Below the pieces are notes generated by a model. That model had not been told where the DNA came from. It searched no databases and worked only from the letters and a program-made list of their open reading frames with translations. Of a DNA stretch of 64,000 nucleotides, positions 24,720 through 33,628 are shown piece by piece. A program made the translations under genes and the position numbers. The first letter of the stretch is position 1. Every line of letters begins with the position of its first letter. The DNA is from BD1-7 clade bacterium (lineage in GTDB: Bacteria; Pseudomonadota; Gammaproteobacteria; Pseudomonadales; DT-91), in the NCBI GenBank assembly GCA_902705865.1, contig CACSIO010000001.1:480723-544722 (forward strand). The letters are read 5' to 3'.

Positions 24720-24766
24720 GTTGCGAGCATTGAATAGCAGCCTCAAACAACGCTCTCAAACACGGA

Positions 24767-25324
24767 CTACGGGGTTGTTTGAACGGCTTTTGCCCGTTCG
24801 ACGTAATCCTGATAGGCCGGCAGAGCGATAGCTGCAACAATTCCCGTTACCGGAATCAAGAAAAAGATAGCGACAACGGCTCCCATGCTGCGAGGGTTTG
24901 GCGGTGGAGGGCTGCCGTACTTGTTGGATGAAGGTGTACCGGAGACGAGCATTAACACTAATGTGAAAATGCTATTTACGATCGGAACCAGCATAAGAAA
25001 CATATACGCACCGGTAGCGTTCATGTCATTTAAGCGGCGAATGCCGAGTTTGACGGTGATAATAATCATCGGAATCACCAGAGCAACAACGGCGCTGCCG
25101 ATAACAATTTCTGAAGAATCTGGAAGGATAAACGCACCCGCTGCAACAACAAGGGCTATTGCCATATAAAACAGCAGCATGACCGCGAGGGAATACCCGA
25201 GGTATCTAAGTCGGCCGATACGGCCATTGGTGAATATACCCGTCTCACAGTATTTGCCTGTGATGGGGCCAGGATCGAGACCAGTGGGGGCTTGATAGGG
25301 GTTTAGCGTATCCATGCTTGTCAT
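24767..25324 (-). CDS. DUF805 membrane protein with a pilin-like C-terminal tail
   Basis: The 185-residue protein starts with a short proline-containing polar region (NPYQAPTGLDPGP) and a DUF805 core with three or four membrane helices and the motif IGRLRYLGYSLAV / KLGIRRLNDMNATG. After a PPPPNP spacer it ends in VTGIVAAIALPAYQDYVERAKAV, which resembles the N-terminal helix of type IV pilins (IxxIAIPAYQDYxxR) without the leader-peptidase site. The ATG at 25324 has AAGGAG six bases upstream. It converges on the merR gene. What the pilin-like tail does is unknown. Confidence 0.75.
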   Translation of the reverse strand: MTSMDTLNPYQAPTGLDPGPITGKYCETGIFTNGRIGRLRYLGYSLAVMLLFYMAIALVVAAGAFILPDSSEIVIGSAVVALVIPMIIITVKLGIRRLNDMNATGAYMFLMLVPIVNSIFTLVLMLVSGTPSSNKYGSPPPPNPRSMGAVVAIFFLIPVTGIVAAIALPAYQDYVERAKAVQTTP

Positions 25325-25582
25325 AATAACTCCTTGTTTTAAGCACGACGATTGTCGGTTATAGCGCTCCTTCGCTCAACTCTTTTCTGAGTTTGCCTGA
25401 TCTTGTTTGGTTCAGCGGAAGAAAACAGGTATTTTAGCCCCGCCTTGGCAACTGACTGATTGCAAAAGATTAAGTAGTAAGTTGATGCGTGTCAGGTACA
25501 GTAAGTTTTCAGTGTCAGAGAATATGGAGTTAGCAGTTTAATAGCTAATTCGTTCACAAGTTTTACCTCGAGAGACGTTGCA

Positions 25583-27277
25583 ATGAGTAGTTGGGATCAC
25601 GAAGTTGATGTTTTGGTCGTCGGTTCCGGCAATGGCGCCATGACGGCTGCGATTGCTGCCAAAGATTTGGCTGATGCCGATGTGTTAGTTATTGAAAAAG
25701 CCGATAAGTTTGGCGGCACCAGTGCCTTATCGGGTGGCGGTGTGTGGGTGCCTAACAACCGTTACGCCAAAGAAGCCGGTATGGTGGATAGCTTTGATGA
25801 TGCCTTTACGTATCTGAAAAATACCATTCCTGAAGATGTAGCACGTGAGGACATGATTGAAGCCTACCTGAAAGCCGCTCCGGAGATGGTCGATTTTCTG
25901 CATAACAATACACATATGCGGTATGTATCTCTGGAGAAGTATCCGGACTATTACTCCGACCTGCCCGGTGCCAAAAATGGCCATCGTTCGATGGAACCTG
26001 AGTACATCATGCTGACAGAATTGGGCGAAGATATCGACAACTTCAATGATGGCGGCACCATGTATATGTTTTACAAGTTTGCCCTGACTCAGGTTGAAGC
26101 CCAGGTGTTAATTGGTCGTCTCAAAGGGTGGTTGAAGATTATGGGGCGTATGGTGCTTGAGTATTACACCGACTTCCCGTGGTTACTGAAGCGTAAGGGT
26201 TTTTCACGCAAAACCACCGGTGGCGGTGCCGGTATCGTGCGGTTATTTCTATCGATGCGCGATCGAGGTATTCCACTGTGGTTGAAATCGCCGATGAAAG
26301 AGCTGGTGGTTGAAGGCGGCAAAGTCGTCGGTGTTGTTATCGAAAAAGACGGCAAGCCCATGCGCATTCGTGCTAAGCGAGGCGTTATTCTGGCTGCGGG
26401 TGGTTTTGAGATGAACCAGCAAATGCGTGAGCAATATCTGCCGAAGCCGACCAATACACAATGGAGCGCCGGTTGCAAAACCAATACTGGTGATGCAATT
26501 CAGGCGGCTGAGAAAATCGGTGCCAAGCTGGGGTTAATGGATAATGCGTGGTGGTGCACAACCAAAGTTTTGCCGGATCGGCCGTATCCGTTTTTGAGTA
26601 TTATCAATAAGTCATTGCCGGGCAGCATTGTGGTCAATAGCCACGGCGATCGATTCTCTAACGAATCGCAGAATTACATGGCGTTTTTGCAGGAAACCTT
26701 TGCGAAACACACTGACGAAAAGCCTTGTGTGCCTATGTATATGGTGTTCGATGAGGATTTTCGCAAACAACGCAACGTATGGCCTGCGGTGATGCCAAAG
26801 TCCATGTTACCCGATGAGTATTTCAGCAGCGGGTTTATGGGGCAGGGCAAAACCGTCGAAGAGCTGGCGAATAACCTCGGCATTGATGCTAAGGGCTTGC
26901 AGCAGACGGTATCTCGATTCAATGAATTTGCTGAAACCGGTAAAGATCTGGATTTTCAGCGTGGCGATGCTGCCTATGATCGTTACTATGGCGATCCCGA
27001 AAACACCCCGAATCCGTGTTTGGCAAAAATTGTAAAACCACCGTTTCATGCGATTCGATTGGATGCTGGTGACTTCGGTACCCAAGGTGGCATGATGACT
27101 AACGTGAATGGTCAGGTGTGTGATGAGGCGGGTAACCCCATCGCTGGGCTTTATGCGAGCGGTAACTGCACGGCTGCGGTTTTGCCGACGTATCCTGGGC
27201 CCGGGTCAACACTGGGGCCAGCAATGACGTTCGGCTATGTGGCGGCTCGGCATATTGCCAATACAACGACGAAGTAA
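25583..27277 (+). CDS. FAD-dependent oxidoreductase of the 3-ketosteroid dehydrogenase / FRD_SDH_2 type
   Basis: The 564-residue flavoprotein has the FAD site VLVVGSGNGAMTAAIAA with IEKADKFGGTSALSGGGVWVPNN, then LAAGGFEMN, and the C-terminal LYASGNCTAAVLPTYPGPGSTLGPAMTFGYVAARH that KstD-like enzymes share. These enzymes remove hydrogen from steroid rings or other cyclic ketones, or reduce enones. An in-between region of about 200 residues (rich in Tyr/Trp) is the substrate cap. It starts 258 bases after the DUF805 gene and stands alone; the SRPBCC and thioredoxin-fold genes converge on it. No other sterol-catabolism gene is in the window, so the substrate is open. Confidence 0.85.
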   Translation: MSSWDHEVDVLVVGSGNGAMTAAIAAKDLADADVLVIEKADKFGGTSALSGGGVWVPNNRYAKEAGMVDSFDDAFTYLKNTIPEDVAREDMIEAYLKAAPEMVDFLHNNTHMRYVSLEKYPDYYSDLPGAKNGHRSMEPEYIMLTELGEDIDNFNDGGTMYMFYKFALTQVEAQVLIGRLKGWLKIMGRMVLEYYTDFPWLLKRKGFSRKTTGGGAGIVRLFLSMRDRGIPLWLKSPMKELVVEGGKVVGVVIEKDGKPMRIRAKRGVILAAGGFEMNQQMREQYLPKPTNTQWSAGCKTNTGDAIQAAEKIGAKLGLMDNAWWCTTKVLPDRPYPFLSIINKSLPGSIVVNSHGDRFSNESQNYMAFLQETFAKHTDEKPCVPMYMVFDEDFRKQRNVWPAVMPKSMLPDEYFSSGFMGQGKTVEELANNLGIDAKGLQQTVSRFNEFAETGKDLDFQRGDAAYDRYYGDPENTPNPCLAKIVKPPFHAIRLDAGDFGTQGGMMTNVNGQVCDEAGNPIAGLYASGNCTAAVLPTYPGPGSTLGPAMTFGYVAARHIANTTTK

Positions 27278-27294
27278 CTGTCGATTTATCAGGC

Positions 27295-27317
27295 GGCGCA
27301 CTTTTGGCAGGTGCGCC
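27295..27317. terminator. Hairpin between convergent flavoprotein and SRPBCC genes
   Basis: GGCGCAC pairs with GTGCGCC around TTTTGGCAG, 18 bases beyond the flavoprotein stop. It can act in both directions; no clear U-run follows. Confidence 0.45.
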
Positions 27318-27359
27318 AACATTGTGTTAGCGCAGACAGCTGTGCCTGAATGTATGGTT

Positions 27360-27806
27360 TCAGGCCTGCTTGTGCAATTGTTCAGCGCGTGTTTTCAAAC
27401 CACTCGCTTCACCGTTTAATCCGTTTTTCATAAACTTTCCAAAAAACAGGCTGGCTAAGCCGCTACCGCTACCGGTAACGTTGAGTTCAACACGATAAAC
27501 ACACTGAGTATCCGTAACAGGTTCAATGGTGCGTTTACGTTCGCCTTTAGCAAACAGGGTAAACCACCCAAGGTCACACCAATGAAATACGTATGGGCGA
27601 TCTGCGGTTAACATACGGTGACGGAATTTCGGGCGTCGATTGCCCATTACCGAATCAACCACCAGATCGGTACCAGGCTCCGGCTTGCCTTCTACACGTT
27701 CGATCCACGGATTCCATTCGGCGTAGTTTGGGAAATCTGCGATCACATCAAACACGGTCTCAGCGGGGGCGTCGATTGTGCGTTCTTCGATGTAGTGTAG
27801 AGGCAT
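27360..27806 (-). CDS. SRPBCC-superfamily (START-like) protein
   Basis: The 148-residue protein has the polyketide_cyc2/SRPBCC pattern: an N-terminal YIEERTIDAPAETVFDVIADFPNYAEWNPWI, then a helix-grip beta sheet (RHRMLTADRPYVFHWCDLGWF, RTIEPVTDTQCVYRVELNVTG) and a long C-terminal helix (NGLNGEASGLKTRAEQLHKQ). Such proteins bind hydrophobic molecules. It lies 16 bases after the thioredoxin-fold gene in a leftward pair. The ligand is not known. Confidence 0.82.
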   Translation of the reverse strand: MPLHYIEERTIDAPAETVFDVIADFPNYAEWNPWIERVEGKPEPGTDLVVDSVMGNRRPKFRHRMLTADRPYVFHWCDLGWFTLFAKGERKRTIEPVTDTQCVYRVELNVTGSGSGLASLFFGKFMKNGLNGEASGLKTRAEQLHKQA

Positions 27807-27822
27807 ATAGGCTCCGTTAGTA

Positions 27823-28641
27823 TCAGGCGGCGCTCAGCGCCGAAATGAATTGTGAGGGCTCAGGACGGATACGGTAGTCATCGGTTTGATCAAGGTAGAT
27901 GACCTTGCCGTTTTCGTCGGTAATGATCACGGTAGGGAAGGCTGTGTCAGCGTCATAACCGGGTAAACCAAAGGGAACGCCGCTTGAGTGATCCAAGCCA
28001 AGCGCTATAGCGCCAGCGTTATCGGTATCGACCAGAAAGCCTAAGGGTGCATCAAATCGTTTAGCGAGATCCTGGCTGTGTTTCTGCGACTGAGAACTGA
28101 TGAAAAACACATCAGTGCCAAGGTCTGCCAGTTGTTTGTATTGCGCACTGATTTCATCAACTTGAGCAACACACAGTGGGCACCAGTTACCACGAATAAA
28201 GATCCACAGGCGTTTGTTGCCGGTATCGGTGGTGCTGATCTGGCGTCCGTTGATATCAGTAAAGGTATGCTCAGGCATGAGTTTGCCTTTTTCCACTTGG
28301 GTATTAGAGCGATCCAGCGGGGTATACCAAAAGTTGTAGAGCATTGTGCCGATTAGGCCCGGAATAGCCGCCATGGCAAAGGTCGTGAGGTTGAAATCGA
28401 CCAATGTCAGCACCGTACCGGTGACAGCACCACCGATTTGCACAAATAAAATCGGGTGCGTACGCGCCACATTGGCGACACCTAGGTAGCCAAAAAACGC
28501 AGCCATGGGGGTTGTTGCCAAAAAGACACCTAACCAACGTAATTGGAAGCTCTCAAATGCCATTTGATAAACAGCATATGCAGAGCAGCCGATCAGCACC
28601 AGCAGCAAGGGAATGGGAAAGAAACGTTTAACCTGATTCAT
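27823..28641 (-). CDS. Membrane-anchored peroxiredoxin-like (AhpC/TSA) protein
   Basis: The 272-residue protein has four hydrophobic helices in the first 105 residues (FFPIPLLLVLIGCSAYAVY and later ones) and then a thioredoxin-fold domain: LMPEHTFTDINGRQIS, WIFIRGNWCPLCVAQVDEIS with the CPLC motif, TDVFFISSQSQKHSQDLA, and VIITDENGKVIYLDQTDDYRIRPEP. AhpC/TSA domains reduce peroxides or disulphides. The topology suggests that the domain is held at the inner membrane. It forms a leftward pair with the SRPBCC gene and is divergent from alkC, with a palindrome in the shared spacer. Confidence 0.82.
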   Translation of the reverse strand: MNQVKRFFPIPLLLVLIGCSAYAVYQMAFESFQLRWLGVFLATTPMAAFFGYLGVANVARTHPILFVQIGGAVTGTVLTLVDFNLTTFAMAAIPGLIGTMLYNFWYTPLDRSNTQVEKGKLMPEHTFTDINGRQISTTDTGNKRLWIFIRGNWCPLCVAQVDEISAQYKQLADLGTDVFFISSQSQKHSQDLAKRFDAPLGFLVDTDNAGAIALGLDHSSGVPFGLPGYDADTAFPTVIITDENGKVIYLDQTDDYRIRPEPSQFISALSAA

Positions 28642-28740
28642 GATATTTGCTCTTATTGTCGGGCTGCTGATGTTTGCTACCGACCTTCGTCATAGTAACG
28701 AAGACAGATCGCCAACGGTTAGCAGATTTCTGCCCTTGGC

Positions 28741-28758
28741 TGTTGCATCAATGCAACA
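28741..28758. promoter_or_regulatory. Palindrome between the peroxiredoxin-like gene and alkC
   Basis: TGTTGCAT and ATGCAACA flank a central CA in the divergent spacer, about 100 bases before the peroxiredoxin-like start and 155 before alkC. Its symmetry fits an operator for an unknown regulator. Confidence 0.4.
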
Positions 28759-28913
28759 CAGTGGCTTGAATAGTTTTTTGTCGCAACTCGTCATTATTCG
28801 TTAGTGACACCTGGGTGCAAGAGTACTGCAATGATTGTTATCAATTTATGATGATTAGAAACACTCTAACTCGTATGCTCAAGCGCTAATCGTGCCCTTA
28901 CTCGGAGAAATAC

Positions 28914-30074
28914 GTGGCATTAATGAAAGATAAACTGGCAGAGCGTGAAATCGGACTAATTGCCGGGCTATTGAAACAGGCATGGCCTGCCTTTAATGCG
29001 GATGGTTTTATTCGAATGGCCGAAGACGAGCTTGATCAGCGAGAGTTGAAAGACCGCGTTCGACACATCATTGCTGCCATGCAATATCACTTGCCTGACG
29101 ATTTCGTCGAGACCGTAGAAATTCTTCAGCGTTTGCCGGCGTTATGGCCACATAGCTTGGATGATGAGGCGGCAAGCTTCAGCGAATTTGCAGGTTGGCC
29201 TTTGGTGGATTTTGTCGCTGTTGCCGGAATCGATCAGCCGGAGATTGCCTTGCCCTTATTGGGAGAACTCACGGGATTGTTTTCGGCAGAGTTCGCGATA
29301 CGCTCTTTTATTGCCGCTGATTGGCCGCTAACACTCTCGTTTTTGCAACAGTGGCAGCAGTCGGATAATCACCATCAACGTCGCTTGGTTTCAGAAGGAA
29401 CACGCCCGCGTTTGCCGTGGGGCGAGCGGTTGCCTGCGTTTATTGATGATCCCACGCCCGTTTTAGGGTTGTTGGAATCCATGGTTGATGACAGCAGCGA
29501 AACAGTGCGCCGATCAGTGGCGAATAACCTCAATGATATCGGTAAAGATCACCCTGGCCGTGTAACCGCATTTCTCAAACCTTTTAGTGATGTTCACGAC
29601 GATAGTACTAACAAAACTGCGAATGAAAAGACGGACAAAAATGCCAGTAAACAACGCCAACGACTCGTGCGTCATGCGTTACGCTCCCTGATTAAAGCTG
29701 GAGATACAGATGCACTGGCCCTGATTGGTGTTCGCGCGGATGTATCGGTGCAGTTATCGGGCTTCAATGGCTCAGAATCTGTTTGTTTAGGTGATGTTCT
29801 GGCGTTTGATTTTCAGCTTAAATCTACCGCCGAAGAGGCGCAAATGCTGGTAATCGATTTTGCCATTCATTTTGTGAAAGCTAACGGCACAACATCCGCT
29901 AAGGTGTTCAAACTGAAGACCTTAGAGCTGGCGGCGGGAAAGACCCTCTCGGTGACGAAAAAGCACTTGCTGAAACCCATCACCACACGCGTTTATTATC
30001 CGGGGTTACATCGGTTGGAAATATTCGTTAACGGAAAAAGTTATATGCAACACGCATTTGATCTGGTGATCTAA
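28914..30074 (+). CDS. AlkC-type DNA alkylation repair protein
   Basis: The 386-residue protein matches the AlkC/AlkD HEAT-like glycosylase superfamily: VSEGTRPRLPWGERLPAFIDDP and DDSSETVRRSVANNLNDIGKDHPG are AlkC hallmarks. The C-terminal 100 residues (SGFNGSESVCLGDVLAFDFQL to GLHRLEIFVNGKSYM) form an Ig-like beta domain, as in long AlkC forms. AlkC removes 3-methyladenine and other alkylated bases from DNA. The start is GTG at 28914 with GGAG seven bases upstream; ATG at 28923 is worse placed. A 28-base gap separates it from the FAD oxidoreductase gene, so they are one operon. Confidence 0.88.
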   Translation: MALMKDKLAEREIGLIAGLLKQAWPAFNADGFIRMAEDELDQRELKDRVRHIIAAMQYHLPDDFVETVEILQRLPALWPHSLDDEAASFSEFAGWPLVDFVAVAGIDQPEIALPLLGELTGLFSAEFAIRSFIAADWPLTLSFLQQWQQSDNHHQRRLVSEGTRPRLPWGERLPAFIDDPTPVLGLLESMVDDSSETVRRSVANNLNDIGKDHPGRVTAFLKPFSDVHDDSTNKTANEKTDKNASKQRQRLVRHALRSLIKAGDTDALALIGVRADVSVQLSGFNGSESVCLGDVLAFDFQLKSTAEEAQMLVIDFAIHFVKANGTTSAKVFKLKTLELAAGKTLSVTKKHLLKPITTRVYYPGLHRLEIFVNGKSYMQHAFDLVI

Positions 30075-30102
30075 GCTTCACAGCCACACCAAAAGGAGTG
30101 CA

Positions 30103-31506
30103 ATGATGAGCGCAATAAACAAGCAGGTGGCTACCTCTTCGCTGGCAGATCAAAGTCTGGCAAGCCTGATGGCGATATTTGATAGCCGAGATGTTGTTTT
30201 GGGCGATGATGCATTGCCTTATGCGGTGGATGAATCCCGAGCGTTGACGCCGCAGCCGTCGGCGGTGGTGTTCCCACGTACCCACGAGCAGGTTGTTGAT
30301 TTGATGCATTGGGCACGATCAAACAAAGTGCCGCTGGTGCCTAGCGGTGGTCGTACCGGGTTAAGTGGCGGTGCTTGTGCGGGCGCCAATGAAGTCGTTG
30401 TGTCGATGGAAAAAATGAACCGAATTTTGGATTTTGACCCGATTTCCGGTTTAGTTCGGGTGGAGGCCGGGGTTGTATTAGAGACCTTACAAGAATATTG
30501 CACCGAGCGCGGCTGGTATTACCCCGTCGATTACGCGTCCAAGGGCAGTGCTCAGATGGGCGGAGCTGTGGCGACCAATGCCGGTGGCATTCGGGTATTG
30601 AAGTTTGGTATGACGCGCGATTGGGTTGCGGGTATAAAAGCCGTTGATGGTACCGGTGAGACGCTCGATATTGATCGCTGCTTGGTAAAAGATAATTCCG
30701 GTTACAGTGTGAAAGATCTGTTGGTGGGGTCTGAAGGTACGTTGGCAATCGTTACTGAAATTACCTTCCGATTGACGCGCCCGTTGGAGCATCAGCATAC
30801 GTTGTTAGTGGGTATCCACGATCTGGATCATATGGTTGATGTGTTTGGTAAAGCACGTAATTTGGCACAGATGAATGCAGCAGAGTTTTTCAGTGAATCT
30901 GCGGTGCGAGTAGTAACGGAATTACATGGATTAAAGTCGCCGTTCCACGAGCATTATCCATTTTATTTGTTGTTGGAATACGACGAAGCGGGCCTAGATA
31001 TTGATACCTTGGCCGAAGTGTTTGATGGCCTTGATGTGATTGTTAGTCGTAATGAAAAACAGAAAGAATATATCTGGTCTCTGCGTGAGTGGATTTCGTC
31101 GTCAATAAATGCGCAAAAGCCCTATAAAAATGATGTCGCGTGCCGTATCTCGCATATCAAGGAATGGTTACACGATCTAGAGTCGGGGTTAAACGCCGTG
31201 AATCCGGCCGTTAACTTTATCTGGTTTGGTCATCTGGGAGATGGCAACGTGCATATCAATGTACTGCCCTCGCCTGATATGGCGCGTGTTGCATTTGACG
31301 TATTGCATGAACGGTTTGATCAGGTCATTAGCGAAATTGCCAGTCAGTACCATGCCACTATTAGCGCAGAGCATGGTGTTGGTGTTCTGAAAAAGGACAT
31401 GCTGCCGGGGATGTTGAGCGATGCTGAGATGACAATTTATCGAAAAATTAAACGTGTTTTCGATCCGGATGGCATTTTAAACCCTGGTAAGTTGTTTGAC
31501 GGCTAA
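30103..31506 (+). CDS. FAD-linked D-2-hydroxyacid dehydrogenase (D-2-hydroxyglutarate/glycolate type)
   Basis: The 467-residue protein belongs to the FAD_binding_4/FAD-oxidase_C (GlcD, D-lactate, D-2-hydroxyglutarate dehydrogenase) family. The FAD site is PLVPSGGRTGLSGGA with AGVVLETLQEYCTERGWYYPVDYASKGSAQMGG and ATNAGGIRVLKFGMTRDWV; the C-terminal part has WFGHLGDGNVHINVLP and SAEHGVGVLKKDML. It would oxidise a D-2-hydroxyacid to a 2-oxoacid and pass electrons on, with 2-hydroxyglutarate the closest guess. It follows alkC in one operon; the ATG follows AAAAGGAG. The end of the gene shares a hairpin with the convergent Ppx gene. Confidence 0.87.
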   Translation: MMSAINKQVATSSLADQSLASLMAIFDSRDVVLGDDALPYAVDESRALTPQPSAVVFPRTHEQVVDLMHWARSNKVPLVPSGGRTGLSGGACAGANEVVVSMEKMNRILDFDPISGLVRVEAGVVLETLQEYCTERGWYYPVDYASKGSAQMGGAVATNAGGIRVLKFGMTRDWVAGIKAVDGTGETLDIDRCLVKDNSGYSVKDLLVGSEGTLAIVTEITFRLTRPLEHQHTLLVGIHDLDHMVDVFGKARNLAQMNAAEFFSESAVRVVTELHGLKSPFHEHYPFYLLLEYDEAGLDIDTLAEVFDGLDVIVSRNEKQKEYIWSLREWISSSINAQKPYKNDVACRISHIKEWLHDLESGLNAVNPAVNFIWFGHLGDGNVHINVLPSPDMARVAFDVLHERFDQVISEIASQYHATISAEHGVGVLKKDMLPGMLSDAEMTIYRKIKRVFDPDGILNPGKLFDG

Positions 31507-31520
31507 TGGCCTGTCAAACA
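31493..31520. terminator. Hairpin overlapping the 3' ends of two convergent genes
   Basis: TGTTTGAC (31493-31500) and GTCAAACA (31513-31520) flank a 12-base loop that contains the stop of the hydroxyacid dehydrogenase gene and abuts that of the Ppx gene. It can act in both directions. Confidence 0.5.
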
Positions 31521-32491
31521 TCGGATGCCAGTGCTGATGACGCTTGTTGATGGCGGTGGGTTTTTTCGTGCATGTGCAATAACATGCCTTCACGCAGGGC
31601 GGTTTTACTAAAAATAATGCGTTTGATCGCTAAAATATCCATGATGGCTAACAAAATTGCTAGGCCGGGTAGTAGTAGGTCTCGTCGGTTTTCTTTTACG
31701 CCGGGTAGGTCGATATCATCGGTGTGTGACAGCTTCATTAGTGTTTTTTGTAAGGATTTTAGCGCGTTACGGTCGATGTGCTTTTTGCTGAAGCCGTTCT
31801 CCACACACACATTTTTAAGTAATTTGGCCGTGCCGGATGATGCGTAAACCGTATCAAATTCGCCAGTAATTTCTTCAAGATGTTCTTGTAGTAGAGCCTT
31901 TGCAGCTTTTTTCGTCGATTGCCATGCCTTGTCGGTGATCGCACCATTAGCAAAGTGTTTTTCCCGTAAGGTGACGCAGCCTAAAGTTAAAGAAACAGCC
32001 TTGTGTAATTTGTTCTGTCTGCCAAAAGCAAATTCTGTGCTGCCACCGCCGATATCAATGACTAGGCGTTTTTCGTCGTTGTCGGGCAATGCATGGCTGA
32101 CACCTTTGTAGATCCATCGCGCTTCGGTCTGGCCATCGATAATCTCAACGGGCATGCCGAGTTTTTCAGCTTCCACCAAAAAATAGTGGGCATTGTTGGC
32201 TTTGCGCAGGGCTTGTGTGCCGCAGACTTTAATCTGGCAATGTGGGTATTGGCGTATGTGTTCCGAGAATTCTTGCAGGCAATCTAACCCGCGTTGCATG
32301 GCTTCATCGCTGATGCTGCCAGTATTCACAACGCTAGCCCCCAAGCGCACCTTGGTGCTGTAGCGCTCGATGATAGTGATTTTGTTGTTAGACACTTGCC
32401 CAATTAACAAGTGAAAGCTGTTAGACCCTAGATCAAGGGCAGCGTAGTAATCCTTTGGGGTAGATTCAGGCACGATATTTTTTGGGTACAT
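31514..32491 (-). CDS. Ppx/GppA phosphatase (short form)
   Basis: The 325-residue protein has the ASKHA fold of exopolyphosphatases and guanosine-pentaphosphate phosphatases: ALDLGSNSFHLLIGQV, YSTKVRLGA, CGTQALRKANN, VEIIDGQTEARWIYKG and VIDIGGGSTEFAFG. Only the N-terminal catalytic half is present; the HD-like C-terminal part of E. coli Ppx/GppA is absent. It would release phosphate from polyphosphate or convert pppGpp to ppGpp. Ninety-six bases upstream is a small lipoprotein gene and then a CYTH (triphosphate tunnel) gene, in the same direction. Confidence 0.9.
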   Translation of the reverse strand: MYPKNIVPESTPKDYYAALDLGSNSFHLLIGQVSNNKITIIERYSTKVRLGASVVNTGSISDEAMQRGLDCLQEFSEHIRQYPHCQIKVCGTQALRKANNAHYFLVEAEKLGMPVEIIDGQTEARWIYKGVSHALPDNDEKRLVIDIGGGSTEFAFGRQNKLHKAVSLTLGCVTLREKHFANGAITDKAWQSTKKAAKALLQEHLEEITGEFDTVYASSGTAKLLKNVCVENGFSKKHIDRNALKSLQKTLMKLSHTDDIDLPGVKENRRDLLLPGLAILLAIMDILAIKRIIFSKTALREGMLLHMHEKTHRHQQASSALASDV

Positions 32492-32587
32492 CTTTGATAG
32501 TTATGGTTTTTCCTAAAATCATAAACCAAAGTTGTAGCCAAATCATGAGTAAATTGGCTTTGTATTCCTGATTCGACGCGATTTCGA

Positions 32588-33025
32588 TCAGCGGTGATAA
32601 TCCACTGCCTGTATCTCAACATGATGTTCGCCAGCATTAAGGTTAAGTTGAACGCTGGTTGTGTTGTCTAACACCGTCATTGACTCACTGACATCCTGGT
32701 CACCAGCGAGTGAATTCAGATAGATGCCTTCAAGTGCACGAAAAGGCTGCCCAGCACTGTAGTAGAAGTGAAACTTGATATCGGCTGCGCCGTTGTTTTT
32801 GAGTTGAAAGCGACAGATACCCGTAGGGCAGAATACGTTGTAGCTATTGTCTCCAAGAGGTGTGATTTTTGAGGTTCCACGACCGGCAGCAATTTGGCGT
32901 TCATTGTTGTGTTCGCTCTCTTGGGTGTGCTCGCATCCGCTAAGGACTGTTGTGGTTAATAAAACCCCGAGCAGGGCAGGGAATAGGCGTGAGCTAAAGA
33001 GTGAGCGGGGAGGTCTGGCTGACAT
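32588..33025 (-). CDS. Small lipoprotein of unknown function
   Basis: The 145-residue protein has a basic signal peptide ending in LSGC (C31), then a short acidic linker (EHTQESEHNNERQ) and a beta-rich domain with two cysteines in YNVFCPTGICRFQL that could be bridged. The end, TSVQLNLNAGEHHVEIQAVDYHR, looks like the last strands of a small beta sandwich. I do not recognise the family. The start ATG has AGGAGA nine bases upstream. It lies between the CYTH and Ppx genes on the same strand. Confidence 0.6.
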   Translation of the reverse strand: MSARPPRSLFSSRLFPALLGVLLTTTVLSGCEHTQESEHNNERQIAAGRGTSKITPLGDNSYNVFCPTGICRFQLKNNGAADIKFHFYYSAGQPFRALEGIYLNSLAGDQDVSESMTVLDNTTSVQLNLNAGEHHVEIQAVDYHR

Positions 33026-33096
33026 GCGGTGGTTCTCCTGATCATTGACGCAGAGGGACGCAGCCGAGGCTGGCCTTTGCAGTCTAGTTCATTCTG

Positions 33097-33558
33097 TCAC
33101 CAGTCTTTGAATGGCCGTCGACTCAAGGCGCTATTGTAGTAACGATCGTCATCTGACACTTCTTCGCCAATCCAATCCGGCTTTTCAAACGCTTCATCAG
33201 TATGCGAAAGTTCGATCTCGGCGACGATTAGCCCGAGGTTGTCGCCCAAAAATTCGTCGACTTCCCAAATGTGGTTACCTATAGGCACACAATAACGGTA
33301 CTTGCTGATGGCACCGGGCTCAGCGAGAGCAATCAAGGCTTCAGCGTCGGCTTTGGGAATAACGTATTCAAATTCCTGGCGCTGGATGCCCTGGTTTTTG
33401 CTTTTTATGGTGAGCCAAGCATCATCGCCAGAAATGCGCACGCGGGTCGTTCGCTCAGGAGCTGAATTAAGGTATGCCTGACTGATTAGACGCGGCTCGG
33501 CGATTGACTGGTAAGTATCACGAGTAACTAGAAACTTGCGTTCGATTTCTTCAGCCAT
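33097..33558 (-). CDS. CYTH-domain triphosphate tunnel protein
   Basis: The 153-residue protein has the CYTH signature EIERKF at residues 4-9 (ExExK), TRVRISGDDAWLTIKSK, EFEYVIP, KYRYCVPIGNHIWEVDEFLG, LIVAEIEL and SDDDRYYNSALSR. The family folds into a beta-barrel tunnel that hydrolyses triphosphates or inorganic tripolyphosphate with Mg2+ or Mn2+. It lies in a leftward group with the lipoprotein and Ppx genes, a suggestive polyphosphate context. Confidence 0.9.
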   Translation of the reverse strand: MAEEIERKFLVTRDTYQSIAEPRLISQAYLNSAPERTTRVRISGDDAWLTIKSKNQGIQRQEFEYVIPKADAEALIALAEPGAISKYRYCVPIGNHIWEVDEFLGDNLGLIVAEIELSHTDEAFEKPDWIGEEVSDDDRYYNSALSRRPFKDW

Positions 33559-33628
33559 GAGTGGTTATTCTGTAGTTATTGAACGTGTTTAGATTGATGC
33601 TACGCGGCGTTGGTGGGCGGGTATCCCG

